Assembly (NCBI GenBank): GCA_049487715.1
Contig: CP150583.1
Span: 1 to 64,000, forward strand
Reading direction: 5' to 3'
Origin: Pycnococcus provasolii
Taxonomy: Eukaryota > Chlorophyta > Pseudoscourfieldiophyceae > Pseudoscourfieldiales
Length of the DNA: 64,000 nt
This document shows positions 9,023 to 19,211 of this stretch, piece after piece. Made by a program: the position numbers and the translations under genes. Under the pieces are notes generated by a model, which saw only the letters and a list, made by a program, of their open reading frames with translations, searched no databases and had not been told where the DNA came from. The first letter of the stretch is position 1. Every line of letters begins with the position of its first letter.

Positions 9023-9217
9023 ATGCAAAAGTATAGCACAACAAAAACGTTCTTTCGTTCCACCACCACCACCACCTCTTGTTCTTCATTTTTCCGCCGC
9101 CTCACTAGTCACAGGCAAAAGTCAAAAGTTGCTGCTTCGTCGACGATGTTCGACATCACCACAAAAGAGTACAACCTTCCCAACAACCTCACCGTCATCC
9201 AGTTTCGCGCTCTGTGA
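9023..9217 (+). pseudogene. Glyoxalase II 5' fragment (presequence and first codons only)
   Basis: Corresponds to 3490-3684 of the intact gene. It keeps the presequence-like leader and the first 23 residues of the core. A single C-to-G change at 9216 then turns a Ser codon into TGA, and homology ends eight bases later. No metal-binding motif remains, so it cannot encode an enzyme. The copied promoter could still drive a short transcript. Confidence 0.9.
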
Positions 9218-9455
9218 GACAACTTGAAGGTGTAATCGTTGATATAAAACGAAATAAACAACGTTTGTCGAATTCGGGGTTTAAATGGGTCATAAATTCT
9301 ATATAACGATAAGAGATCTCTAGAGATGAGGTTTAATCGGTTTAGAGACGGTTAGAACGAGATAAGAGAATCTCCCTCGACTTCTAGAAAGGTTGCATGG
9401 AATAGCACGAAGCATGGAACGCAAGCTTCGTGCCCTCTTCCCTTTCCCCTTTCTT

Positions 9456-9932
9456 CTAGTAACATGCTCCTTCATCCAATGGTCCGTAGCTGCGTTGTAG
9501 TACGACGGTCTCAATGATGGTAACGACGTCAGAGTGAGCATGATGAGGAAATTCTTGCGCCTTCTCATCATCACGCGGCGCTCTGATGACAAAGTCGTTA
9601 CCCGTAGCCGTAGGTGCAATTTTCGTGGTGACGTCGTGAACAACTTTTGACCATCGGACAATCGTCGTCAAGTCAAGGGCACCACTCTCATCAGAATCGT
9701 CGCATCCCCACCTCGCGTCGTACTTCTCTTGCGCGAAGTACTCTTTGGCTCTTGGCTTGCCCAAAATGTCCAACATCAGAGAGATGGCTCCATCCTCGCA
9801 CGCGGAAAGAAGTTCTTTTCGATCCGAAACATCGATGGAATTCAATGTAAAAATGTCGTAGAGGGCCGGGGTGAGAGTGTTGTAGTACGCTTTGCATGAC
9901 CCATAATAACTGCCAGTGGGCTTCTCTTGCGA
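9456..9932 (-). pseudogene. Remnant or internal exon of an unrecognised protein
   Basis: The frame is open from a TAA at 9933-9935 down to a stop at 9456, about 158 codons. It has no ATG near its start; the only early candidates are TTG or similar. The encoded sequence (for example LLSACEDGAISLMLDILGKP) has normal protein composition and is not low complexity. I do not recognise the family. It lies beside the truncated duplication and has no supported neighbouring exons, so a broken gene or transposon relic is more likely than a complete gene. Confidence 0.4.
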
Positions 9933-9935
9933 TTA

Positions 9936-10520
9936 GGGGGCGAGCCACCGCGCCCGCGATTCCGGGATCCCCCCGGAAGGCCCGGATCTCTCTCAAGGGA
10001 TAGGCAGATGATCGTCTAGAGGACAAAAGTTCCGCCATTGACTTTCTTCTGAAACTACGATAGCCGGACCCGAGGATTTGCGACCGGGATCCCCAGCGAC
10101 CCTTGAGAAGAAGTTTGGTTCAACGGTGGTTACCCATGTCTGAAGAAGTCCACGATAGACCTGACAGGGTGGACAAAAAAAGAAAAAATCCGTGCGAGCG
10201 AAGACCACCTCCACCTGGACTTATTTACATGCTGTGCCAGATCGGACAGTCCAACTTTTTGACAGTCCAACTTTTAACTTGGGGGAGAAAGGACCTGGAG
10301 AAAGGCCGGCCCCTTCCCCTTCCCCTTCCTTGTTGCGAAAGCCAGGCCTGCTTCACCTGCCTGCTCCGCTTTTTCTCTTTTTCCCAACCTTCCCCCTCCC
10401 CTCCCAGCCTGCCAGCCGCGTTTGTATTACACACGCGTGATACACGTAAAACCGTCTTGAGCCGCCTCCCTCTCTCTCCCCCCCTTCCCTTCCCTTCCCT
10501 TCCCATTCGCAAACAATAAC
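9936..10520. other. Upstream region of the PAS kinase; pyrimidine-rich leader
   Basis: No complete gene. From about 10,305 the + strand becomes rich in CCCCTTCC and CCTTCC repeats, ending in a (CCCTT)n run at 10,488-10,507, just before the start codon at 10521. The pyrimidine-rich tract probably lies in the 5' untranslated leader or core promoter. Confidence 0.5.
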
Positions 10521-13500
10521 ATGCCGTCGCCTCTGCTCGACTCCGTCGTGCGGGCGCTCTCCCTAGTCGGCGTCGCGGCGGTGGTCGTCGACGCGGAAGG
10601 CTCCATAAAGCTGTGGAGTGAAGCCGCCACCGAGCGAAGAGACCTCTTCAACCACGAGCTTGTGAGAAATGCCAGAATACAGGACGTCATTAACGACGGC
10701 ACAGGCAACAAGCTCATGCAACGACTACTCGACGCAATCTTGAAAGGGCTTGAGAGCGTGTTTACCGAAGGCGAGTTTCGTGTGAGCGTCACGAAGCTCG
10801 AACACACAGGGGAAACAAGAGAAACAGACTACAGACTCGTGGTTATTAAAGATACACAAAAGGAGCATGAGAGCGACGCCAAAGAACTTCGCCAGTTCGT
10901 GGAAACAGCCAACGCGCCCATCTTCGGCATCGACGTGCACGGCAACGTCAACGAGTGGAACGACAAAGCCGAGGCGATTGTAGGATACACGAAAGACGAA
11001 ACGATGGGCCGACACCTCGTGCAGAACTTCATTTCGCCCGACTACCGCGAAAGCGTGCAGCGTGTGCTCGACGACGCCCTGAAGGGTCGCGAAGCGCAGA
11101 ACTTCGAGTTCCCTCTGTACACCAAGGGTGGCGAGCGCGTGGAAGTCTTGCTGAACGCCACATCACGACGTGATGTCGAGGGTAAGATCTACGGCGTGAT
11201 TGGCGTCGGTCAGGATATCACCGAACGCAAAAAGGCGGAAGTCGAGCTGGAAAACGTCGCCACAGAACTGCGCCAGTTTATTGAAACAGCCAACGCACCC
11301 ATCTTCGGCATCGACGTGCACGGCAACGTCAACGAGTGGAACGTCAAGTCCATGCAGATCACCGGGTACTCGAAGGAGGACGTGCTTGGTCGCGGGCTCG
11401 TCGAGCACTTCATCACGGACGAGTACAAGGATGCGGTGCGCGCCGTGCTCGACAAAGCTTTGCTGGGAATGGAGTCAGCGAACTTCGAGTTTCCTCTCTT
11501 CACGAAGAGCGGCGAGCGTGTGGAAGTGCTGCTGAACGCGACATCGCGACGCGACGTCGAGGGCAAGATCATCGGCGTGATTGGCGTCGGTCAGGATATC
11601 ACGCAGTCGAAGCAGGCGGCGGACAAGCAGGAGTCCATCGCGACAGAGCTGCGTCAGTTCGTGGAAACAGCCAACGCGCCCATCTTCGGCATCGACGTGT
11701 ATGGCAACGTCAACGAGTGGAACGACAAAGCCGAGGCGATTGTAGGATACACGAAAGACGAAACGATGGGTCGACACCTCGTGCAGAACTTCATTTCGCC
11801 CGACTACCGCGAAAGCGTGCAGCGTGTGCTCGACGACGCCCTGAAGGGTCGCGAAGCGCAGAACTTCGAGTTCCCTCTGTACACCAAGGGTGGCGAGCGC
11901 GTGGAAGTCTTGCTGAACGCCACATCACGACGCGATGTCGAGGGTAAGATCTACGGCGTGATTGGCGTCGGTCAGGATATCACCGAACGCAAAAAGGCGG
12001 AAGTCGAGCTGGAAAACGTCGCCACAGAACTGCGCCAGTTTATTGAAACAGCCAACGCACCCATCTTCGGCATCGACGTGCACGGCAACGTCAACGAGTG
12101 GAACGTCAAGTCCATGCAGATCACCGGGTACTCGAAGGAGGACGTGCTCGGTCGCGGGCTCGTCGAGCACTTCATCACGGACGAGTACAAGGATGCGGTG
12201 CGCGCCGTGCTGGACAACGCGCTGCGCGGCATCGAGTCAGCGAACTTCGAGTTTCCTCTCTTCACGAAGAGCGGCGAGCGTGTGGAAGTGCTGCTGAACG
12301 CGACATCGCGACGTGACGTCGAGGGCAAGATCATCGGCGTGATTGGCGTCGGTCAGGATATCACGCAGTCGAAGCAGGCGGCGGACAAGCAGGAGTCCAT
12401 CGCGACAGAATTACGCCAATTCGTCGAAACCGCCAACGCGCCCATCTTCGGCATCGACGTGCACGGCAACGTCAACGAGTGGAACGACAAAGCCGAGGCG
12501 ATTGTAGGGTACACGAAAGACGAAACGATGGGTCGACACCTCGTGCAGAACTTCATTTCGCCCGACTACCGCGAAAGCGTGCAGCGTGTGCTCGACGACG
12601 CCCTGAAAGGCAAGGAGGCGCAGAACTTCGAGTTCCCTCTGTACACCAAGGGTGGCGAGCGCGTGGAAGTGCTGCTGAACGCCACATCACGACGCGATAT
12701 GAAAGGAAAAATTTACGGCGTGATTGGCGTCGGTCAGGATATCACCGAACGCAAAAAGGCGGAAGTCGAGCAAGAATCCATCGCGACAGAGCTGCGTCAG
12801 TTCATTGAAACCGCCAACGCGCCAATCATTGGCATCGACGTGCACGGCAACGTCAACGAGTGGAACGACAAAGCCGAGGCGATTGTAGGATATACGAAAG
12901 ACGAAACGATGGGCCGACACCTCGTGCAGAACTTCATTTCGCCCGACTACCGCGAAAGCGTGCAGCGTGTGCTCGACGACGCCCTGAAGGGTCGCGAAGC
13001 GCAGAACTTCGAGTTCCCTCTGTACACCAAGGGTGGCGAGCGTGTGGAAGTCTTGCTGAACGCCACATCACGACGCGATGTCGAGGGCAAGATCTACGGC
13101 GTGATTGGCGTCGGTCAGGATATCACCGAACGCAAAAAGGCGGAAGTCGAGCTGGAAAACGTCGCCACAGAACTGCGCCAGTTTATTGAAACAGCCAACG
13201 CACCCATCTTCGGCATCGACGTGCACGGCAACGTCAACGAGTGGAACGTCAAGTCCATGCAGATCACCGGGTACTCGAAGGAGGACGTGCTCGGTCGCGG
13301 GCTCGTCGAGCACTTCATCACGGACGAGTACAAGGATGCGGTGCGCGCCGTGCTGGACAACGCGCTGCGCGGCATCGAGTCAGCGAACTTCGAGTTTCCT
13401 CTCTTCACGAAGAGCGGCGAGCGTGTGGAAGTGCTGCTGAACGCGACATCGCGACGTGACGTCGAGGGCAAGATCATCGGCGTGATTGGCGTCGGTCAGG

Positions 13501-16500
13501 ATATCACGCAGTCGAAGCAGGCGGCGGACAAGCAGGAGTCCATCGCGACAGAATTACGCCAATTCGTCGAAACCGCCAACGCGCCCATCTTCGGCATCGA
13601 CGTGCACGGCAACGTCAACGAGTGGAACGACAAAGCCGAGGCGATTGTAGGGTACACGAAAGACGAAACGATGGGTCGACACCTCGTGCAGAACTTCATT
13701 TCGCCCGACTACCGCGAAAGCGTGCAGCGTGTGCTCGACGACGCCCTGAAGGGTCGCGAAGCGCAGAACTTCGAGTTCCCTCTGTACACCAAGGGTGGCG
13801 AGCGCGTGGAAGTCTTGCTGAACGCCACATCACGACGCGATGTCGAGGGTAAGATCTACGGCGTGATTGGCGTCGGTCAGGATATCACCGAACGCAAAAA
13901 GGCGGAAGTCGAGCTGGAAAACGTCGCCACAGAACTGCGCCAGTTTATTGAAACAGCCAACGCACCCATCTTCGGCATCGACGTGCACGGCAACGTCAAC
14001 GAGTGGAACGTCAAGTCCATGCAGATCACCGGGTACTCGAAGGAGGACGTGCTCGGTCGCGGGCTCGTCGAGCACTTCATCACGGACGAGTACAAGGATG
14101 CGGTGCGCGCCGTGCTCGACAAAGCTTTGCTGGGAATGGAGTCAGCGAACTTCGAGTTTCCTCTCTTCACGAAGAGCGGCGAGCGTGTGGAAGTGCTGCT
14201 GAACGCGACATCGCGACGTGACGTCGAGGGCAAGATCATCGGCGTGATTGGCGTCGGTCAGGATATCACGCAGTCGAAGCAGGCTGCTGATAAACAAGAA
14301 TCTATCGCGAAAGAACTTCGCCAGTTCGTCGAAACCGCCAACGCGCCCATCTTCGGCATCGACGTGCACGGCAACGTCAACGAGTGGAACGACAAAGCCG
14401 AGGCGATTGTAGGGTACACGAAAGACGAAACGATGGGCCGACACCTCGTGCAGAACTTCATTTCGCCCGACTACCGCGAAAGCGTGCAGCGTGTGCTCGA
14501 CGACGCCCTGAAGGGTCGCGAAGCGCAGAACTTCGAGTTCCCTCTGTACACCAAGGGTGGCGAGCGCGTGGAAGTCTTGCTGAACGCCACATCACGACGC
14601 GATGTCGAGGGCAAGATCTACGGCGTGATTGGCGTCGGTCAGGATATCACCGAACGCAAAAAGGCGGAAGTCGAGCTGGAAAACGTCGCCACAGAACTGC
14701 GCCAGTTTATTGAAACAGCCAACGCGCCCATCTTCGGCATCGACGTGCACGGCAACGTCAACGAGTGGAACGTCAAGTCCATGCAGATCACCGGGTACTC
14801 GAAGGAGGACGTGCTCGGTCGCGGGCTCGTCGAGCACTTCATCACGGACGAGTACAAGGATGCGGTGCGCGCCGTGCTGGACAACGCGCTGCGCGGCATC
14901 GAGTCAGCGAACTTCGAGTTTCCTCTCTTCACGAAGAGCGGCGAGCGTGTGGAAGTGCTGCTGAACGCGACATCGCGACGCGACGTCGAGGGCAACATCA
15001 TCGGCGTGATTGGCGTCGGTCAGGATATCACGCAGTCGAAGCAGGCTGCTGATAAACAAGAATCTATCGCGAAAGAACTTCGCCAGTTCGTCGAAACCGC
15101 CAACGCGCCCATCTTCGGAATCGACGTGCACGGCAACGTCAACGAGTGGAACGACAAAGCCGAGGCGATTGTAGGATATACGAAAGACGAAACGATGGGC
15201 CGACACCTCGTGCAGAACTTCATTTCGCCCGACTACCGCGAAAGCGTGCAGCGTGTGCTCGACGACGCCCTGAAAGGCAAGGAGGCGCAGAACTTCGAGT
15301 TCCCTCTGTACACCAAGGGTGGCGAGCGCGTGGAAGTCTTGCTGAACGCCACATCACGACGTGATGTCGAGGGTAAGATCTACGGCGTGATTGGCGTCGG
15401 TCAGGATATCACCGAACGCAAAAAGGCGGAAGTCGAGCTCGAAGTGATCGCATCAGAACTACGCCAGCTCATCGAAACTGCCAACGCGCCAATCATTGGC
15501 ATCGATCTTGAGGGTCGAATTACCGAGTGGAATAATAAGGTTGAGGAGCTGCTAGGGTATTCCGCGCTCGATGCGAAGGGCGAAGTTTTTGTGGAAAAGT
15601 TTGTGATGTCGCACGATCGCCGCTCCGTTCAGGAGATTATGGACATGGCGCTCAAGGGACAGAGCACCGCGTCATTCGAGATTGCATTCTACACGAAGCA
15701 GGCGAAGATGGACGAAGACTGGTCGAATCCGATTCATATTCTGCTGAATGCAAACCCTCGGCGCGACGTCAGGGGCAATGTGATTGGCGTCGTTGGCGTC
15801 GGTCAGGATGTCACGCACTTCAAGCGTATGATGGACGCCGAGGTTGCCCTCTCCAAGGCGCAGGCTGCGAACGATGCCAAGTCCCAGTTCCTTGCAAACA
15901 TGAGTCACGAAATGAGAACTCCTTTGAACGGCATCATTGGAATGAATGAGCTGCTTTCCGACACGCTCGGGGAAGACGATCAACTCGAGCTAAGTCGACA
16001 GATTCGAACGAGCGCGAATGGGCTGCTTACCCTCATTAGCGACATTCTCGACCTCACGCGCGTCGAAGCCGGGAAGTTCGAGCTCGAATCGAGGGAGTTT
16101 AGCCTGTACTCCACCGCAGGCGACGCGGTGGACTCGATTGCTCACCTTGCCGCAATCAAGGGTGTCGAGGTGATCTTCACGCTCGGACCGGGCCTGCCCG
16201 ACAATGTCATTGGTGACAGCCTTCGCCTGAAGCAAATGCTTCTGAACATGCTGTCAAATGCGCTGAAGTTCACGACGAAAGGTGAGATCGAGCTAGCGCT
16301 GACGAAACTTGCCAACGAAAACCCGGGAAGACGCGCGACGGACGAGGACGACGACCCTTTCACCGTGCTCATCAGCGTGCGCGACACGGGAATTGGCATC
16401 CCAAGTGAGCAGCAGAGAAAACTCTTTGCGCGATTCACACAGGTGGACACCGGAATCACCCGCAAGTACGGTGGAACGGGGCTTGGCCTCGCGATTACCA

Positions 16501-18731
16501 AACAGCTCTGCGAGCTGATGGGAGGACAGATTGCCCTTGAGAGCGAACCGGGCAAGGGCTCTACGTTCAGTTTGACCGCTATGCTGGGCCGTCGCTCTAG
16601 CAAGAGCAACGGCCCGTCGAGATTGCCACTCACCGCCAAGGTCACGCCGCCCGGTTGCATTGCGTTGACGGAGGAGGTTTTTGTCATCACCATCGCACAC
16701 AACGAGCGCATGCGCGAGTGGATCGCCGAGACTTCCAAGCGGTGCTTGAACTGGTGCTCCACATCACCGCGCTGCGCAACCATCCCATCCACGGCAGGAT
16801 TGCAGCAGGCGCTGCGGCAATGCATCAGTGATGCCAACAGGAAATCAAAGATTGCCGTCATTTCGTCCATCATGGAGGCTGACGAGATACATAGTGCCCA
16901 GCAGGCGTACGAGCGCTGCATTGCCGATTACCCTGAAATGCGTTGGGTGATCTTGACACCCATCAGGCTGCGATCCTTAGCCACGAAGGTTTTTTCTTCA
17001 CCCTCGTTGGGTGCGGTCAAGTGGACTGTGCTCGCGAAGCCAACCAGGCAGTGGCAACTGCGTGACACGATCGCCGCCATATCTCGTGGCGAGCAGTACG
17101 AGCCGCCGGTTCTCGGAGAGATGCAAGACTCCATGGCAGCTCTTGCAGACTTGGCGATGGAGCAAAGTGCTAACGAAACGAACGAAAGCACCGCCAAGGT
17201 GAAAATGGCTCTGCATCCGAAGCAGCGCATCCTCGTCGTGGAGGATGATAAGACGAGCAGTTTGGTGCTGGTGCGAATGCTCAAGAAGGCTGGATTCGCC
17301 TGCGACACAGCCTTCAACGGAGAGGAGGCGATCAGCAAGCTGCTGATCTCGAAGGGCGATGCGAAGTGCCTGAACACCGAATATTTGTGCGTGCTTCTCG
17401 ACTTACATATGCCGATCATGGATGGAGCCGAGGCTTCGCGGATCATACGAAAGGTGGAGCAGCAGGCGGAAGGTTCCGGCGGCGTCTCCCGCCTTCCCCT
17501 GATTGGCATTACCGGAGGAACGGCGGAAGACGTCGACGTGTGCCGAGCGGCTGGCATGGACAGATTTGTGAAGAAACCAATCAACCGACAGATTCTCATC
17601 GCCGCGGTGAAGAGCTGCCTCAAGGAGTCTTACCTCGTCATGGACCCGATGGTAGGTCACGACAACGACGAGTCGGAAAACCGTACTAGGCCGCATTCCG
17701 GAAAAGGCTCGAGGTCGCGTGCCAACAACGATGGCGCCGAGCCAAGCCAGGCGTCGCAGCTCAAGGCAATTCTCATCACGAAAGACGAAAGTTTTACTCG
17801 TAAGATGGAGGATGTGCTTCACGCGGCGCACGTGGATAGCGTGCAGGCGGTACCAAGCGTGAAAGCATGCCTGCACTTGATCAGCACAGGCTCGCCTTCT
17901 CGCCAGTCTCCCGCTTTTTGCGACATGGTTCTTGTGGATTGCCAAAACGAGGAGGAGGATGAGGTGGCAGTTCAGGCTCTTGCCATCGCTGACGTGATTC
18001 GCCCGGTGCGCATCGTCGTCGCTGGCGTTGGCGCAAGTGACAAATTCGTCGCGTATCCTGGCGATTCTGAAGCTAACAAGGTTAGCGGCAGCACAGGTGG
18101 GCGGTGCCCCCTCACGCACCGCATTCCTAGCTGTCACGCGATTCGAGTCGAGGACATCGAGCCTCTGGTGGATGAGATCACCAAGCTGCGAGAGGCTCGC
18201 AGTATTCCCACGGCGCTTGTAGTTGAGGACGACGACGTGTCGCGCAAGGTGATTTCGGGCATGCTTCGTTCCATGTCGTGGCGGGTGATGATTGCCAAGA
18301 ATGGCCAGGAGGCTGTCGACGAGGTGAAGCAGAGCCACAATCAAATCCTCTGCGTGTTCATGGACTGCAACATGCCGATCAAGGATGGGTGGTCCGCCAC
18401 GCGAGAGATTCGTGACTGGGAGGGCAGTGCGCCATTCGTTTTGCCCATTGTCGCGTGCACGGCCAACGCCATGCGCGGGGACAGCGACAAGTGCGCGGAA
18501 AGTGGCATGTCGTTATACGTGTCGAAGCCGGTGAAGCGATCCGCTCTTGCCTGGGCCCTCAATTCGTGTACGAAAGTGGGTGGTGCGACAAACGACTCGC
18601 TCACTTGGCAACCCTCCGCGGAGGTGGAGGTGCTGACACCCAAATACCCTCCACATCTTGTGGATGAAAGGGCTGCAAAACAGCAGATTGGAGCAATCAT
18701 GGCGAGGCTTGTCGGAAGTGGTACTGCATAG
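10521..18731 (+). CDS. Giant multi-PAS hybrid histidine kinase with receiver domains
   Basis: A 2,736-residue sensor kinase. Residues 1-120 form a divergent PAS-like domain. Twelve nearly identical PAS/PAC units of 127 residues follow, then one divergent unit. Each unit carries GIDVHGNVNEWN, a GYTKDETMGRH or GYSKEDVLGRG stretch and the PAC signature VIGVGQDIT. The histidine kinase core has the H box SHEMRTPLNGIIGM with the phospho-accepting His at about residue 1796. N box LLNMLSNALKF, G1 DTGIGIP and G2 GGTGLGLAI follow, all intact. The C terminus has a receiver with LLDLHMP (Asp about 2294) and another with FMDCNMP (Asp about 2615). Two weaker receiver-like segments lie at about 2040-2140 and 2410-2530 and lack clear phospho-Asp motifs. 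There is no transmembrane segment, so it is probably a soluble sensor of redox state, light or a small ligand, with no visible cofactor-specific residue. Hybrid kinases occur in algae, protists, plants and fungi. Confidence 0.95.
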   Translation: MPSPLLDSVVRALSLVGVAAVVVDAEGSIKLWSEAATERRDLFNHELVRNARIQDVINDGTGNKLMQRLLDAILKGLESVFTEGEFRVSVTKLEHTGETRETDYRLVVIKDTQKEHESDAKELRQFVETANAPIFGIDVHGNVNEWNDKAEAIVGYTKDETMGRHLVQNFISPDYRESVQRVLDDALKGREAQNFEFPLYTKGGERVEVLLNATSRRDVEGKIYGVIGVGQDITERKKAEVELENVATELRQFIETANAPIFGIDVHGNVNEWNVKSMQITGYSKEDVLGRGLVEHFITDEYKDAVRAVLDKALLGMESANFEFPLFTKSGERVEVLLNATSRRDVEGKIIGVIGVGQDITQSKQAADKQESIATELRQFVETANAPIFGIDVYGNVNEWNDKAEAIVGYTKDETMGRHLVQNFISPDYRESVQRVLDDALKGREAQNFEFPLYTKGGERVEVLLNATSRRDVEGKIYGVIGVGQDITERKKAEVELENVATELRQFIETANAPIFGIDVHGNVNEWNVKSMQITGYSKEDVLGRGLVEHFITDEYKDAVRAVLDNALRGIESANFEFPLFTKSGERVEVLLNATSRRDVEGKIIGVIGVGQDITQSKQAADKQESIATELRQFVETANAPIFGIDVHGNVNEWNDKAEAIVGYTKDETMGRHLVQNFISPDYRESVQRVLDDALKGKEAQNFEFPLYTKGGERVEVLLNATSRRDMKGKIYGVIGVGQDITERKKAEVEQESIATELRQFIETANAPIIGIDVHGNVNEWNDKAEAIVGYTKDETMGRHLVQNFISPDYRESVQRVLDDALKGREAQNFEFPLYTKGGERVEVLLNATSRRDVEGKIYGVIGVGQDITERKKAEVELENVATELRQFIETANAPIFGIDVHGNVNEWNVKSMQITGYSKEDVLGRGLVEHFITDEYKDAVRAVLDNALRGIESANFEFPLFTKSGERVEVLLNATSRRDVEGKIIGVIGVGQDITQSKQAADKQESIATELRQFVETANAPIFGIDVHGNVNEWNDKAEAIVGYTKDETMGRHLVQNFISPDYRESVQRVLDDALKGREAQNFEFPLYTKGGERVEVLLNATSRRDVEGKIYGVIGVGQDITERKKAEVELENVATELRQFIETANAPIFGIDVHGNVNEWNVKSMQITGYSKEDVLGRGLVEHFITDEYKDAVRAVLDKALLGMESANFEFPLFTKSGERVEVLLNATSRRDVEGKIIGVIGVGQDITQSKQAADKQESIAKELRQFVETANAPIFGIDVHGNVNEWNDKAEAIVGYTKDETMGRHLVQNFISPDYRESVQRVLDDALKGREAQNFEFPLYTKGGERVEVLLNATSRRDVEGKIYGVIGVGQDITERKKAEVELENVATELRQFIETANAPIFGIDVHGNVNEWNVKSMQITGYSKEDVLGRGLVEHFITDEYKDAVRAVLDNALRGIESANFEFPLFTKSGERVEVLLNATSRRDVEGNIIGVIGVGQDITQSKQAADKQESIAKELRQFVETANAPIFGIDVHGNVNEWNDKAEAIVGYTKDETMGRHLVQNFISPDYRESVQRVLDDALKGKEAQNFEFPLYTKGGERVEVLLNATSRRDVEGKIYGVIGVGQDITERKKAEVELEVIASELRQLIETANAPIIGIDLEGRITEWNNKVEELLGYSALDAKGEVFVEKFVMSHDRRSVQEIMDMALKGQSTASFEIAFYTKQAKMDEDWSNPIHILLNANPRRDVRGNVIGVVGVGQDVTHFKRMMDAEVALSKAQAANDAKSQFLANMSHEMRTPLNGIIGMNELLSDTLGEDDQLELSRQIRTSANGLLTLISDILDLTRVEAGKFELESREFSLYSTAGDAVDSIAHLAAIKGVEVIFTLGPGLPDNVIGDSLRLKQMLLNMLSNALKFTTKGEIELALTKLANENPGRRATDEDDDPFTVLISVRDTGIGIPSEQQRKLFARFTQVDTGITRKYGGTGLGLAITKQLCELMGGQIALESEPGKGSTFSLTAMLGRRSSKSNGPSRLPLTAKVTPPGCIALTEEVFVITIAHNERMREWIAETSKRCLNWCSTSPRCATIPSTAGLQQALRQCISDANRKSKIAVISSIMEADEIHSAQQAYERCIADYPEMRWVILTPIRLRSLATKVFSSPSLGAVKWTVLAKPTRQWQLRDTIAAISRGEQYEPPVLGEMQDSMAALADLAMEQSANETNESTAKVKMALHPKQRILVVEDDKTSSLVLVRMLKKAGFACDTAFNGEEAISKLLISKGDAKCLNTEYLCVLLDLHMPIMDGAEASRIIRKVEQQAEGSGGVSRLPLIGITGGTAEDVDVCRAAGMDRFVKKPINRQILIAAVKSCLKESYLVMDPMVGHDNDESENRTRPHSGKGSRSRANNDGAEPSQASQLKAILITKDESFTRKMEDVLHAAHVDSVQAVPSVKACLHLISTGSPSRQSPAFCDMVLVDCQNEEEDEVAVQALAIADVIRPVRIVVAGVGASDKFVAYPGDSEANKVSGSTGGRCPLTHRIPSCHAIRVEDIEPLVDEITKLREARSIPTALVVEDDDVSRKVISGMLRSMSWRVMIAKNGQEAVDEVKQSHNQILCVFMDCNMPIKDGWSATREIRDWEGSAPFVLPIVACTANAMRGDSDKCAESGMSLYVSKPVKRSALAWALNSCTKVGGATNDSLTWQPSAEVEVLTPKYPPHLVDERAAKQQIGAIMARLVGSGTA
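10881..15452 (+). repeat. Twelve 381-bp PAS repeats in A/B pattern
   Basis: Twelve head-to-tail units of exactly 381 bp, in order A B A B A A B A B A B A. Type A carries the NDKAEAIVGYTKDE version and type B the NVKSMQITGYSKED version. Copies of one type are nearly identical at nucleotide level, including synonymous sites. The AB pair (762 bp) is the main unit of amplification. The AA junction at about 12,480-12,860 shows an unequal exchange out of register. A 13th unit after 15,453 is clearly diverged. Confidence 0.95.
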
Positions 18732-18754
18732 CCCATAGCCTCGACCTCCCCCGC

Positions 18755-18786
18755 TCATGATCCATGATCCATGATCCATGATCATG
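18755..18786. repeat. Short CATGATC tandem repeat
   Basis: Four overlapping copies of CATGATC directly after the kinase stop codon. The motif is nearly self-complementary, so the run can fold on itself. It could be part of the 3' untranslated region; no function is evident. Confidence 0.7.
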
Positions 18787-19211
18787 TTGTTGCTGTTGTC
18801 AAAGATCTTATTAAAATAAGCACAATGTTTGTATCTACCTTAAATAGGCGTTTTGAACGCGCTCCTTTGTTTTGTTCTTTTCCTTGACCGCCATCGTAAC
18901 TTACATACATCTTATCGTAGTCTACAGTACATGAAGTAAGCTGATCTGTCAGTTTATTCCCTTGAGTTGGACGAGTGAACGGAGTGATGTGAGAGGGGTT
19001 TGGTTTTCCAAAGGACATGGGGATGATGTTTGGGGTTTTTAACTTCTCCCTACTCTTAACCTTAGATCCGTTTGCCCTCCCTCTGCCCCGCTGCAGCAAC
19101 GTTTTGCCCACCGTAGTATGTACGAGTCTCCCGACGCGACTTGAGCCTCCAGCCATCAGCTCCTTCCCGTCGTCCCACTCAAGTAGGCTTGCACAGACCA
19201 CAGGTATCGTG

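Larger units (their letters stand above)
8468..9224. repeat. Segmental duplication, copy 2 (truncated side)
   Basis: Duplicate of 2,935-3,691 at an offset of 5,533 bp. Homology starts at AGGCTAAAACGCG and ends at AGACAACT, after which the sequences diverge completely. Near identity, including non-coding positions, implies a recent event. Because the block ends inside the glyoxalase coding region, this is the inserted, incomplete copy. Confidence 0.95.

Noticed and set aside
10881-15452. Regular repeats that could be taken for CRISPR or satellite
   Set aside because: Units are 381 bp, in frame, and encode PAS domains; there are no spacers.
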